This document shows positions 48,112 to 57,686 of a stretch of 64,000 bases of DNA, piece by piece (the stretch's first letter is position 1; each line of letters begins with the position of its first letter). Position numbers and translations under genes: made by a program. Source of the DNA: Rhizobium sp. RCAM05350 (GTDB lineage Bacteria > Pseudomonadota > Alphaproteobacteria > Rhizobiales > Rhizobiaceae); contig CP087974.1 in the NCBI GenBank assembly GCA_024426085.1, positions 4,561,630-4,625,629 on the forward strand. Direction: 5' to 3'. Under the pieces are notes generated by a model. That model was not told the DNA's origin, ran no database searches, and saw only the letters and a list, made by a program, of their open reading frames with translations.

Positions 48112-49052
48112 TCACGGCTTGAGCCCCAACGCGGCCTGGACCACCGGGAGAGCGGGCGAGCCGTCGAAGGCGGTGACGCCTGCAAGCCAGCTGTCGAGCT
48201 TTTCCGGATGGTCCTTGATCATCTGCTTGGCGGCGTCTTCCGCCAACAGCCCCTTGTTCGAAATCATGTCCATACCGATGTTCTCGTATTTCAGGTCGAA
48301 AACCAGATTTCCGAACAGCTTGGCTGCATTCGGGCATTCTGCCGCATAGCCGCCGCGGGCGATGGTGCACCGTCGCTGCCGCCGAAATTCGGGCCGTATT
48401 CCTTGTCGCCGCCGGAGAGATAGGTGAGGTCGTACATCAGGTTCATCGGATGGGGCTCCCAGCCAAGGAATACGACCCAGTCCTTGGTCTTCGTGGTCTT
48501 GGCAACCTGCATCAGCATCGCCGCCTCGCTGGATTCGACGACTTCCCAGCCGACAAGCTGGTGGTTTCCGACGGTGATCATGTCGAGCAAGGGCTGGTTC
48601 GAACCCGGTTCTATCCCATAGATTTTCCTGTCGAACTTGTCGGCATGGGTAGCGAGATCGTTATAGGATGTCACACCGGCATCGGCGACGTATTTCGGCA
48701 CGGCCAGGGTGAACTTGGCGCCTTCGAGATTGGTTGCCAGCGTCTCGACAGACTTGTCGTCGAAATAGGCCTTGAACTGTTCATCCTGAACCGGGCGCCA
48801 GTTGCCGAGGAAGATATCCAGCTGCTTGCCCTTGAGCATTTCATAGGTGACGTTGAGGCCAAGCAGCGTCTGTGTGGGCTGGTAGCCGAGTGTGGTGAGG
48901 ATCACGGACGCTGTGGTGTTGGTGAGCGAGATATCCGTCCAGCCGAGGTCAGACATACGCACGGCGCGACAGGATTCCGCCTCGGCGGCATTGGCTGCGA
49001 GCGGCAACAGGGTTACGCTGAGCGCGGCGAGGGCAAGCTTGCATGCGTTCAT
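48112..49052 (-). CDS. choX: Choline/betaine ABC transporter substrate-binding protein (one base missing)
   Basis: A 313-residue periplasmic protein with a signal peptide (KLALAALSVTLLPLAANAA). The mature sequence VRMSDLGWTDISLTNTTASVILTTLGYQPTQTLLGLNVTYEMLKGKQLDIFLGNW is the typical start of glycine-betaine/choline OpuAC-like proteins, and later GIEPGSNQPLLDMI and GWEPHPMNLMYDL fit ChoX of Sinorhizobium. One A is missing near 48371 (SDGATIARGGYAAECP). No permease or ATPase gene is adjacent; they must be elsewhere. It is divergent from a betI-like gene. Confidence 0.83.
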
Positions 49053-49159
49053 ATCCATTCCCCTTTTTGGTGTTGATGGAAACGATAGGTCATCGATATT
49101 TTTTGTCAAAATAAAAATTTGTTAGAGCGTACAAAAAATCTTTCGGCTATTGAAAACAC

Positions 49160-49796
49160 ATGGCAGTACAACCGAAAAAACAAAAGAAGCGCATCGAGGA
49201 AATCCGCCGGATCGAATTGATCGAGGCGGCGCACCGGATTTTCATCAAGGACGGACTAAAGGGGCTGACGACCACGCGGATATGCAACGAGGCGGGCATG
49301 TCGCAGGGGATACTCACCTATTATTTCGAGGACAAGGACGAGGTCCTGTTCGAAATGGTCCGCCATGCCAACCGCATCCTGATGGATGAAGTGGTCATGC
49401 GGCTGCGCAGCGCCCGGACGCGCTGGGACCGGATCATCGCTGTGATCGACGGCAATTTTCCGGAGAGCCGCTTCGAGCGCAACACAGCCAATGCCTGGGT
49501 GTCGTTTTACGCCGAGGCGGCGCATAATCAGCGCTATGCCCGGCTGCAGCGGCTGTTCTACCGGCGGCTTCATTCCAATCTCGCCTCGGCGCTGGTGCCG
49601 GCCTTGGACAGGGCGGCAATCGATCCTTTCGTTCTCGGCTTTGCCTGCCATGTTGGACGGGATCTGGCTGCGGCGCGGGCATTCGGACGTGGATATTTCG
49701 CTGGCGCAGGGCAAGCAGTTGCTTACGCGTTATACGGAGAATAGTCTGGGGGCAGCAATCGTCGACCGCCTGCAGGCGCTGCCTGCTGTCGAATGA
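49160..49796 (+). CDS. betI: BetI-like TetR regulator (one extra base)
   Basis: About 211 residues restored. The N-terminal helix-turn-helix reads RIELIEAAHRIFIKDGLKGLTTTRICNEAGMSQGILTYYFEDKDEVLFEMVRH and the body has NAWVSFYAEAAHNQRYARLQRLFYRRLHSNL, the BetI pattern (choline-responsive repressors of betaine synthesis). An extra C near 49654 breaks the frame after FAC, restoring MLDGIWLRRG. Divergent from the choX-like gene, which it likely represses unless choline is present. The betA and betB genes are not in this window. Confidence 0.82.
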
Positions 49797-49898
49797 CCGC
49801 AGAAAATGCGGTTGCGCACCAAAGTATAGGTCAGCATTATTGACTTAATAAGCACGGCGTGATGTGCTCCGGAAAAAGCATAATCTGAGGAAACTTCC

Positions 49899-51128
49899 AT
49901 GCTCGATTGGGAAAATATCTTCGCGACGCGGTCTTCACGGATGCGCGCCTCGGAAATCCACGAACTTCTGAAACTGCTGGACCGGCCGGATATCATCTCC
50001 TTTGCCGGTGGCATCCCGGATCCGGCGCTGTTTCCGGATGAGGAGTTCAAGGCCGCCTATGCCGATATCTTCGGCGGCCCGACCGTCAGCGCAGCCCTGC
50101 AATATTCGGTCAGCGAAGGTTACCTGCCGCTGCGCCAATGGCTTGCCGGCCGCATGGCCGCCGTCGGTATCCCGTGTGAGCCGGAAAACATCCTGATCAC
50201 CTCGGGCTCGCAGCAGGCGCTTGATTATCTTGGCAAGCTGTTCCTGTCGCCCAACGATACGGCGCTGGTGACCTGGCCGACTTATCTTGGTGCGCTGCAG
50301 GCGTTCAACGCCTATGAGCCGTCCTATGACCAGTTGTCGCCTGCCGGCAACCGCACGCTGCAGACCTATCACGATGTCGCGGCAGAAGCGGGCGGCCGGG
50401 TGAAGTTTGCCTATATGTCGGCCGAATTCGCCAATCCGACCGGCGAAACGCTCGATCTCGCCGCGCGTGAAAAGGTTCTCGATCTTGCCGAGGAACTCGA
50501 TATCGCCGTGATCGAGGACGCCGCGTATCAGTCTCTGCGCTATGACGGCGAAGCCGTTCCGCCGATGCTGGCGCTGGAAATCGCCCGCAAGGGCTCGATC
50601 AACGAAACCCGGACGATCTATTGCGGCAGCTTCTCCAAGACGCTGGCGCCCGGCCTTCGTGTCGGCTTCGTGGTTGCGGCCATGCCGATCATCCGCAAGC
50701 TGGTGCTGATGAAGCAGGCGGCCGACCTGCATTCCTCGACGATCAACCAGATGGCCATCTGCCTCGTTGCCGAACGCGGTTTTGATGCGCAGGTCAACAA
50801 GATCCGCGCCGTCTACAGCAAGCGGCGCGATGCCATGCTGGCAGCGCTCGGGAAATACATGCCGAAGGGCGTCAGCTGGACGGTTCCGGAAGGCGGAATG
50901 TTCGTCTGGCTGACCTTGCCTGCCGGCATGGACGGAGCGGATCTCCTAGCAAAATCGCTGGTCACGGCAAAGGTCGCCTTCGTGCCGGGGAAGGCGTTCT
51001 TCGCTGATGGTTCCGGCGCCAATACGCTGCGCGTCAGCTTTTCCTGCGCCGACGAGGCGATGATCGAAGAGGGCATTTCCCGCCTCGGCGGCCTGATCGG
51101 TGAAGAAGCTGCAGCGATTGCCGCCTAA
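49899..51128 (+). CDS. PLP-dependent aminotransferase, 2-aminoadipate type
   Basis: Intact, 409 residues, fold type I. The PLP lysine is in the motif YCGSFSKTLAPGLRVGFVV; other marks are SFAGGIPDPALFP at the N-terminus, ILITSGSQQALDYLGKLFLSP, SAEFANPTGETL and VIEDAAYQSLRYDGE. It belongs to the MocR-like/LysN group without a DNA-binding domain, acting on 2-aminoadipate, branched-chain or aromatic amino acids. It converges on the M20 peptidase with abutting stop codons. Substrate not decided by sequence. Confidence 0.9.
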   Translation: MLDWENIFATRSSRMRASEIHELLKLLDRPDIISFAGGIPDPALFPDEEFKAAYADIFGGPTVSAALQYSVSEGYLPLRQWLAGRMAAVGIPCEPENILITSGSQQALDYLGKLFLSPNDTALVTWPTYLGALQAFNAYEPSYDQLSPAGNRTLQTYHDVAAEAGGRVKFAYMSAEFANPTGETLDLAAREKVLDLAEELDIAVIEDAAYQSLRYDGEAVPPMLALEIARKGSINETRTIYCGSFSKTLAPGLRVGFVVAAMPIIRKLVLMKQAADLHSSTINQMAICLVAERGFDAQVNKIRAVYSKRRDAMLAALGKYMPKGVSWTVPEGGMFVWLTLPAGMDGADLLAKSLVTAKVAFVPGKAFFADGSGANTLRVSFSCADEAMIEEGISRLGGLIGEEAAAIAA

Positions 51129-52802
51129 CTAACCTTCATCTACGAGGCAGGCGAGAGCCGCCTCGTAGATCACGTCTGGCAAGACCTCGAACGTATAGGG
51201 CATGTGGACGCGTTCCCATTTCTGATGGTAGTCGCGCCCCCATGGTCCGATATTGACCACCGGATAGGACAGAAGTCCGTCCGGTGCCTTGTCGACGAAG
51301 GTCGAGCAGGGGGTGTTGTCGGATAGAAGCTGCGTCTGTCCTACCGCCGGGCGATGCCCGAAGAAGCTTATGTCTGAAATGCCGGCGAAGAACTGCTTTG
51401 CCTTGATGCTTGTCCCGTGCCGTTTTTCGCGCATGTCTCCGCGGCGGCCATCATGTTTCGTTCGAAAGTTCTGCCCTGATCTCCGGCGCTGTCCAGATGG
51501 ACGCGTGGATAATGCAGCGTCGAGAAGCCGACGATAACCAGCGGACCTTCAAGCCTGGCCTCTGCCAGCGTTGCCGCCACGATCTGGCGGGTGGTCGACA
51601 GCGGGTCCTCTCCGGTGGACAGGGACTGATCGAGTACCTCCAGTCGGTCGGCCGCGGCTTGCCCCCCATGGGAGACGGCCAAATCATGCAGTTCGGCGTA
51701 GGTGAGAACCTGTCCCTCATGGGTTTCTGCGCGGCCTGAGCCATGACGATCGAAGAAGGCTTTTGCATTCCGTGTCTGCGCATCGAGCGCCGTGCGCATG
51801 GCGGTTGCGGCGAGTGCGTGGAACTCGATGAGAACATCTTCCGGCGTGCGTTTGTGCGTCAGCCAGTTGAACGACAGCCAGACATGCGCCGGTGTCGTCA
51901 CCTCGTAGCCATGACGCACATCTTTGGCTTCAAGGCAGACCGGTGCCGGTGAAATTTCGCCATGGGCCTCGTCGCACAGTGCGCTGTTCATCTCCATGGC
52001 GCGCATGATCTCGGCGCCGATCAGATGCGCGCTGACGCCGTCGAAAGCGTAGCCAGCATGGGTGGGACGGCCGGCAACAAAGGCAAAGGGTGAGAATTTT
52101 CCGACCGAGCCAAGATAGACGGCGCGGCCTTCCTCTCCATCGCCATCATCGCCGCTGGCATCGAGATTGATGCCGCCGATAATGTCGAGGTCGAATTTTT
52201 CGGCAATGGCGGGCAGGGCGTCGCGCAGGGCGCGCATGCCGCGCGAGCGGTTTTCTTCATCCGGCGTAGCAACGAACAGCAGATTGCCGGGTGGCTCGTC
52301 GAGTTCGGCAAAGCGCTCCAGCGCGGCGATCCCGGCGGCTAGGCCACTCTTCATGTCGAGCAGGCCGCGGCCAGCCAGGAAATCACCGGTCATCAGGTCG
52401 GCAAGTGCCTTGTCCTCGGCCGGATTGCGGGTCTTGGCCGTCAGTTCGTCGATCAGTGCCTGGGTAAGCGCCTCCGGTTCGCAGGCAAGCGACACCAGCG
52501 AGCCGTAATTAGCAATCGAGACGGTATCAGAAATGGCCCGCCAGAACTAGGCATCGCCGGCCCTTGCCGCGCACCAGCGCCAGCACATTTTGCCGTGCGG
52601 GTGTTCCGTGGCTGTCGAGCGCCAAAAGGTTTTCCGGATGGTGGCGGAAATAGGGCGTGCCGCCGAGAAGGGCTATCAACCGACCGGAGAAGGCGGCTTC
52701 GCCATCGCTTTCCGTGACACTTGGCCACCGGGTCATTTCGATGGAAAGCTCGCCGGTGCGCGATAGGGAATTGCGAAGAGATGGGCGGTCGGCAGACGGC
52801 AT
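51129..52802 (-). CDS. M20-family metallopeptidase, RocB-like (two compensating frame breaks)
   Basis: 557 residues restored. Metal-binding motifs of the M20 family are clear: LVLAGHFDTVS, GRGLLDMKSG, and the catalytic glutamate pair in ATPDEENRSRG; the dimerisation lid begins GRPTHAGYAFDG. The unusually long size and the C-terminal extension (SIKAKQFFAGISDISFFGHRP, WGRDYHQKWERVHMPYTFEVLP) match RocB-like proteins linked to arginine catabolism. An extra T near 52533 and a missing A near 51427 balance out. An Lrp-type regulator diverges from it, suggesting amino-acid-dependent control. Confidence 0.87.
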
Positions 52803-52962
52803 TTCAGCGATCCTTTAGCGATACGAATGGACCCCTGCGACGAGGCTGGCGAACTCTAGCGGGCGGCTGCATAAAGCGAAATGGCAATAATATGGAAATT
52901 TGCTTGATATTTTTGACGAAATGACAGGGTATGTTGGCATAATGATCAAAAGGCCCGATGTC

Positions 52963-53379
52963 ATGGACAGTACCGACCGCCGATTGCTGGCAATCCTCAG
53001 AACCGATGGCCGTGCCTCGATTTCGAAACTGGCTGAACTCCTGAAAGTATCGCGCGGCACGGTGCAGAACCGCATCGACCGGCTGACCGCCGACGGCATC
53101 ATTGCCGGCTTCACCGTGCGTATCGCTGCAGCCGAAGACCCGCATGCCGTCCGCGCTGTCATGCTGATCGAAATCACCGGTCAGAAAACCATTTCGGTCG
53201 TGAAGACATTGCGCGGTATTCCGGAAATCCGGGCGCTGCACACGACCAATGGTGCCTGGGATCTCGTTGCCGAAATCGAAACGGAAAATCTCGCCGAGTT
53301 CGACCGGGTTCTGCGCCATGTCCGGGCGCTGGAAGGCGTGTCCAAATCGGAAACGAGCCTGCTGCTGACGACGATTTGA
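52963..53379 (+). CDS. Lrp/AsnC family regulator
   Basis: A 138-residue regulator. Helix-turn-helix: DSTDRRLLAILRTDGRASISKLAELLKVSRGTVQNRIDRLTADGII; the effector domain starts VRAVMLIEITGQKTISVVKTLRGIPEIRALHTTNGAWDLVAEIETENLAEFDRVL. I chose ATG 52963; ATG 52942 is also in frame. It is divergent from the M20/RocB-like peptidase, 160 bases apart, and most likely controls it in response to an amino acid. Confidence 0.88.
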   Translation: MDSTDRRLLAILRTDGRASISKLAELLKVSRGTVQNRIDRLTADGIIAGFTVRIAAAEDPHAVRAVMLIEITGQKTISVVKTLRGIPEIRALHTTNGAWDLVAEIETENLAEFDRVLRHVRALEGVSKSETSLLLTTI

Positions 53380-53392
53380 GGGGGCTGCCCTC

Positions 53393-54441
53393 TCAGGCGT
53401 GCGGCCCGAGCAGCGACAGGTACGCTTCTCCCAACCTGTCCTTGGCCGTGCGGACCTGGTGCCAGTAGGGATAGAGGATCGGCGGGGCGCTAACTTTGTC
53501 GAGGCGTTCCCGTTCTTCGGCGGTCAGGACAAGGTCTGCGCTGGCCAAATTGTCCTTGAACTGCGCTTTGGTACGGCCGCCGATGATGACGGAGGTGACG
53601 GTCTTGCGGCCGATCAGCCAGGCGAGTGCCACCTGGGCTCCCGAGACATTGCGGCTTTCGGCGATCTCGACAAGCGTATCGACGATGTTCCACAGGCGGT
53701 CTTCGTCGCGGATCGGCGGTTCGTCCCAGCCGGCGAGCTGCCGCGAGCCTTCCGCCGTCTTGTTGCGGCGGTGCTTGCCGGAGAGTAGGCCGCCGGCCAG
53801 CGGGCTCCAGACGAGCACGCCGAGGCCCTGGTCGATGGAGATCGGCAAAAGCTCGTATTCGGCTTCGCGGGCTTCGAGCGTGTAGTGGATCTGCTGGCTG
53901 ACGAAGCGCTGGCGGTGTTCGGCCGCGCTGACGCCGAGCGCCTTCATGATATGCCAGCCGGAAAAGTTCGAGCAGCCGATATAGCGGACCTTGCCTTGGC
54001 GCACGAGCATATCGAGCGCTTCCATCGTCTCTTCCAGAGGCGTGAGGCCGTCCCATTCATGCAATTGGTAGAGGTCGATGACATCGGTCTTCAGCCGCTT
54101 GAGGCTGGCTTCGCAGGCGCGGACGAGGTGATGGCGCGAGGAGCCGACATCGTTCGGGCCGTCCCCCATCGGGAAGCGGGCCTTGGTGGCAATCAGGACG
54201 TCATTCTTGCGCTTATTATTTAGAATCTCGCCGATGATCTCTTCCGAGGCGCCCTGCGAATAGACATCCGCAGTGTCGATCAGGTTGACGCCGGCGTCGA
54301 GGGACATGTCGACAAGTTTTTGGCCTCGTTGACGCCGAGGTCGCCGACAGTCTTTGCCCAACCCTTGCCGCCGAAGGTCATGGTACCCACTGTCAGCGTT
54401 GAAACCTTGAGGCCGGAACGGCCGAGAAGACGATATTCCAT
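53393..54441 (-). CDS. Aldo/keto reductase (one base missing)
   Basis: A 349-residue aldo/keto reductase of the larger, YajO/voltage-channel-beta type. It opens MEYRLLGRSGLKVSTLTVGTMTFGG, with the catalytic Asp-Tyr in LIDTADVYSQGASEE, Lys in VLIATKARFPMG, His in YQLHEWDGLTP, and NADP-binding VIIGGRTKAQFKDNL near the end. One A is missing near 54317 (gcc plus five A before CTTGTCG). Substrate unknown. It stands alone, converging toward the Lrp gene with 13 bases between them. Confidence 0.88.
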
Positions 54442-54552
54442 GATGATTTCCCGATGCGCTTGAATTGCGAAGCGTTAGCTAAGCTAGTCCCGCACGGCCA
54501 AAAGGGAAGAGGGGCGGCCGGAGGGCCCTGCACCCTGTTTTACCGTCTCTGC

Positions 54553-56454
54553 TCAGTCCTTTGCCAGCACGATGACGCGGTCTGAAGCACTGTAGAGCAG
54601 CTTTTCGGACTTTGACGGATTGACGGTGACGCCGCCGAGCCGGCGCAGGTCCAGATCGCCTTCACGCTGGCGGCGGTAGCCGATCGCCACTTCGCCGCGC
54701 CGCAGGGCGGCAAGGCAGATGGTGTAGAAGGTTACGGGTTCGCCGATCGCGACATAGTCGCTAACCGGGCGCATGTAGATTTCCGATCCGTCCTCATCGA
54801 GAAGCTCGTCAAAAATTGCGGCCATGCGCTCGTTTTCGGAAGCCTGGGCCAGCATCAGGCTGACCAGCTTGTTGCTGACGACGAAATCGTCGGCGCGGGT
54901 GACTTCGGCCAATTCCCGGTTTCGTACATCGGTCATCTCGCTGACGACGCTGATATGGCGGCCTGCCTGTTCAGCGATCTTGCGCAGTTGCAGCAGCGTC
55001 ACCAGCGTGCGGGTATCGGCCGGCTGCGGCGCCATATGGTCGCTATAGCCGAGAACCAGCACGTGATCGTAGCTTGGAATGTCGAGCGCATCGAGTTGGG
55101 CGCGGTTGCTGGTGTCGATAACGCGGTAATCGACGGACATGTTGCCGTTGGCGACCTTGAGAGCTGCGATTTCGTCCTCAAGCTCGGGTGTATCGGCGGC
55201 AATCGTCAGCAAAGAGCCGGGCGCTACGTAGCGCGAGAGTTCGAAGGCGATGATCGGGCCGCGACGGTTCCAGCCGAGAAGCAGGGTGCGTTCCGGGCCT
55301 TGTTCGCGTACTTCCACCGGAAGAATGGCGTCCTTCTCGATGTGAATGTCATTGCTTCCGGATTTGATCGCGGCATCGTCCTCGGCGATGATGACGGCGC
55401 GTTCGCCCGGCTTGAAGATACGGCCCGGCGGTGGATTGAGATGGACCTTGCCGTCCTCGTCGCAAAGGCCGATCAGTGTCGATGTCTCATACGCCATGAC
55501 GGCGGCGGCAAAGCTTTTGCCGGTGATGTCGGGCTGTTCCAGCGTATAGATCTCGCAGCCGTCGAAATCGAGAAGCTCGGAATAGACGGCGCTCAAGCCC
55601 GACTGGCGGCTGGAATGCACGACGATGCGGGAAATCAGGTCGTCGGCAAGAATGAGCTGCAGCTCTTTGCCGCCAACAATGCGCGCGACATCGGCGTGCC
55701 GGCTGTCGTGGATTTCGGCGGCGATCTGATAGGGTTTTGCACGGCGGTTGGGATCGTTGACGAGCGCCAGCACGCTCTTGATCACCTGCGAGTCCGGATC
55801 GTCGCCATCGGGCGACAGCACGATGACGGAGCGGGAGGTCTGCGGGTTGACGATATTGAGGTCGTAGAGATCGGTCGGATCGCCGCTGCGGCAGATGATC
55901 TTGGTGTTCTTGAGGTCAGCCACCTTCGTGGCGATCTCGTCCTCCATCTCCACCTTGTCCTTGTTGGCCATGATGACGATGCGCGGCTTCTTGCGGCTGG
56001 TATTGGCGATGACCAGTTCGGAAATGACGTCGAAGATCGAGGGGGACCAGTTGAGGATGATCGTGTGATCGTTCTCCAGCACCTGCGAGCGGCCCTTGCG
56101 CAGTTCGTCGAGCTTGTTTTCCAGACCCGAACTGAGCACGCCGATCAGAGCCGAGAAGACGAAGATGCCGGCAAGCGTGACGAACAGGGAAACGCCGCGA
56201 AAACCCCAGCCGGTATCGCCGCCCATCGTGCCGGCGTCGAAGGTCCGCATCAGGGATTCCCACGTGCCTTCGATGAAGCTGACGGGCTCGCCCCCTTCCG
56301 GGGCGATCTGGGTGATAGCCAGAAAGGCGCCGGCGACAACGATGACAATGAGCGAAATGACTGTCAGCCAGCCGATCAGCGCGATTGCCCCTCCAGCCAT
56401 GCTCTTGTCGAACTCATAGCGCAGCCGTGCGCTCCATGACGTACTCTTGCTCAT
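54553..56454 (-). CDS. CASTOR/POLLUX-like ion channel with RCK-type domains
   Basis: Intact, 633 residues. Two hydrophobic helices near the N-terminus (AIALIGWLTVISLIVIVVAGAFLAI and GVSLFVTLAGIFVFSALIGVLSSGLENKLDELRKG) flank a pore-like loop (TWESLMRTFDAGTMGGDTGWGFRG). The rest is two TrkA/RCK-like Rossmann units: HTIILNWSPSIFDVISELVIAN, KIICRSGDPTDLYDL, then LLLGWNRRGPIIAFELSRY and VIDTSNRAQLDAL. This matches the DMI1/CASTOR/POLLUX family of cation channels, of which rhizobia carry bacterial members. It would sit in the inner membrane and respond to a cytosolic ligand; ion and ligand are unknown. Confidence 0.86.
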   Translation of the reverse strand: MSKSTSWSARLRYEFDKSMAGGAIALIGWLTVISLIVIVVAGAFLAITQIAPEGGEPVSFIEGTWESLMRTFDAGTMGGDTGWGFRGVSLFVTLAGIFVFSALIGVLSSGLENKLDELRKGRSQVLENDHTIILNWSPSIFDVISELVIANTSRKKPRIVIMANKDKVEMEDEIATKVADLKNTKIICRSGDPTDLYDLNIVNPQTSRSVIVLSPDGDDPDSQVIKSVLALVNDPNRRAKPYQIAAEIHDSRHADVARIVGGKELQLILADDLISRIVVHSSRQSGLSAVYSELLDFDGCEIYTLEQPDITGKSFAAAVMAYETSTLIGLCDEDGKVHLNPPPGRIFKPGERAVIIAEDDAAIKSGSNDIHIEKDAILPVEVREQGPERTLLLGWNRRGPIIAFELSRYVAPGSLLTIAADTPELEDEIAALKVANGNMSVDYRVIDTSNRAQLDALDIPSYDHVLVLGYSDHMAPQPADTRTLVTLLQLRKIAEQAGRHISVVSEMTDVRNRELAEVTRADDFVVSNKLVSLMLAQASENERMAAIFDELLDEDGSEIYMRPVSDYVAIGEPVTFYTICLAALRRGEVAIGYRRQREGDLDLRRLGGVTVNPSKSEKLLYSASDRVIVLAKD

Positions 56455-56695
56455 CGATTTTCCCTTGGCCCCGTCCTATACGTTTCGCTCGGATCGCAGA
56501 TATGACTAATATATTCAACAGGTTTAGGCGGCTGGGCGCCAATGCACCCAGTAATGTTCATCTGCTCATCCGGCTATCTATCCACATCACGCTTGTGGCT
56601 GGCTGTTTATTCTCCACGCTGCGCCGGGCGTGTCATATCCCTGTCAATTGCCGCCACTATCCATCGGTCCACCTGTTGAAGAAGGATCAAGACCG

Positions 56696-57677
56696 ATGAA
56701 GACTTTGCTTGGTGCGTTTACCGCGCTCGTTGCCGCCAGCCTGCTTGCCGTTTCGGCGCATGCCGAAAATCTGGTGCTCTATACCAGCCAGCCGAACGAG
56801 GACGCACAGGCGACCGTTGATGCTTTCAAGGCTGTCAATCCGGGCGTGGACGTGGAGTGGGTGCGCGACGGCACCACCAAGATCATGGCCAAGCTGATGG
56901 CTGAGATCGAAGCCGGAAACCCGGTTGCCGACGTGCTCTTGATCGCTGACACCGTGACGCTGCAGCGTATGAAGGAAGCCGGCCAACTCCTCGCCTACAA
57001 GTCGCCGGAAGCCGCCAACTACGATGCGGCGCTCTATGATGCCGATGGCGCCTACTACTCCACCAAGATGATCACCACCGGCATCATCTACAACACGGCT
57101 GCAGCGATGAGGCCGGCCGGCTGGAAGGATCTGGCCAAGCCGGAAGCCAAGGGCCTGATGACGATGCCGAGCCCCGCTGACCTCGGGTGCTGCCCTGATC
57201 CACGCCCAGACGCTGACGGGTATCGATGGCTTCGGCTGGGACTATTACAAGTCGCTCGCCGAAAACGGCGCCACCGCTTCTGGCGGCAATGGCGGCGTGC
57301 TGAAGGCGGTCGCCACCGGCGAGAAGGCCTATGGCATGGTCGTCGATTTCATGGCGATCCGAGAAAAGGCCAAGGGCGCACCGGTCGAGTTCGTCTTCCC
57401 GGCAGAAGGCGTCAGCGCCGTGACCGAGCCGGTCGCTATCCTGAAGACCGCCAAGAATGTTGAGACGGCCAAGAAGTTCGTCGATTTCCTTCTGTCCGAA
57501 CAGGGCCAGCAGGTTTCCGTCAAGCTCGGTTACATCCCGGCTCGCAATGGCGTTGCGCTTCCGGAAGGTTTTCCGGCACGCGACAGCATCAAGGTGCTGC
57601 CGATCGATGCGGCGGCTGCCGTCAAGAATTCCGAAGGCGACCTGAAGACATTCTCGGGTATCTTCGGTACCAACTGA
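56696..57677 (+). CDS. Iron-type ABC transporter substrate-binding protein (one extra base)
   Basis: A 326-residue periplasmic protein: signal peptide (MKTLLGAFTALVAASLLAVSAHA), then ENLVLYTSQPNEDAQATVDAFKAVNPGVDVEWVRDGTTKIMAKLMAEIEAGNPVADVLLIAD, the class of FbpA/AfuA-like ferric or polyamine/2-aminoethylphosphonate binding proteins. Later motifs are GEKAYGMVVDFMAIREKAKG and GYIPARNGV. An extra C near 57187 (GCTGACCTCGG for GCTGACTCGG) breaks the frame. It is the first gene of a complete three-gene transporter. Iron is the first guess; the exact ligand is not settled. Confidence 0.86.
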
Positions 57678-57686
57678 TCGGTTCCC

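Noticed and set aside
54955..56439. Long plus-strand open frame of 494 codons opposite the ion channel gene
   Set aside because: It is the mirror of an intact, well-recognised gene; its translation is rich in Arg, Gly and His with no family motif. GC-rich genomes commonly give such shadows.
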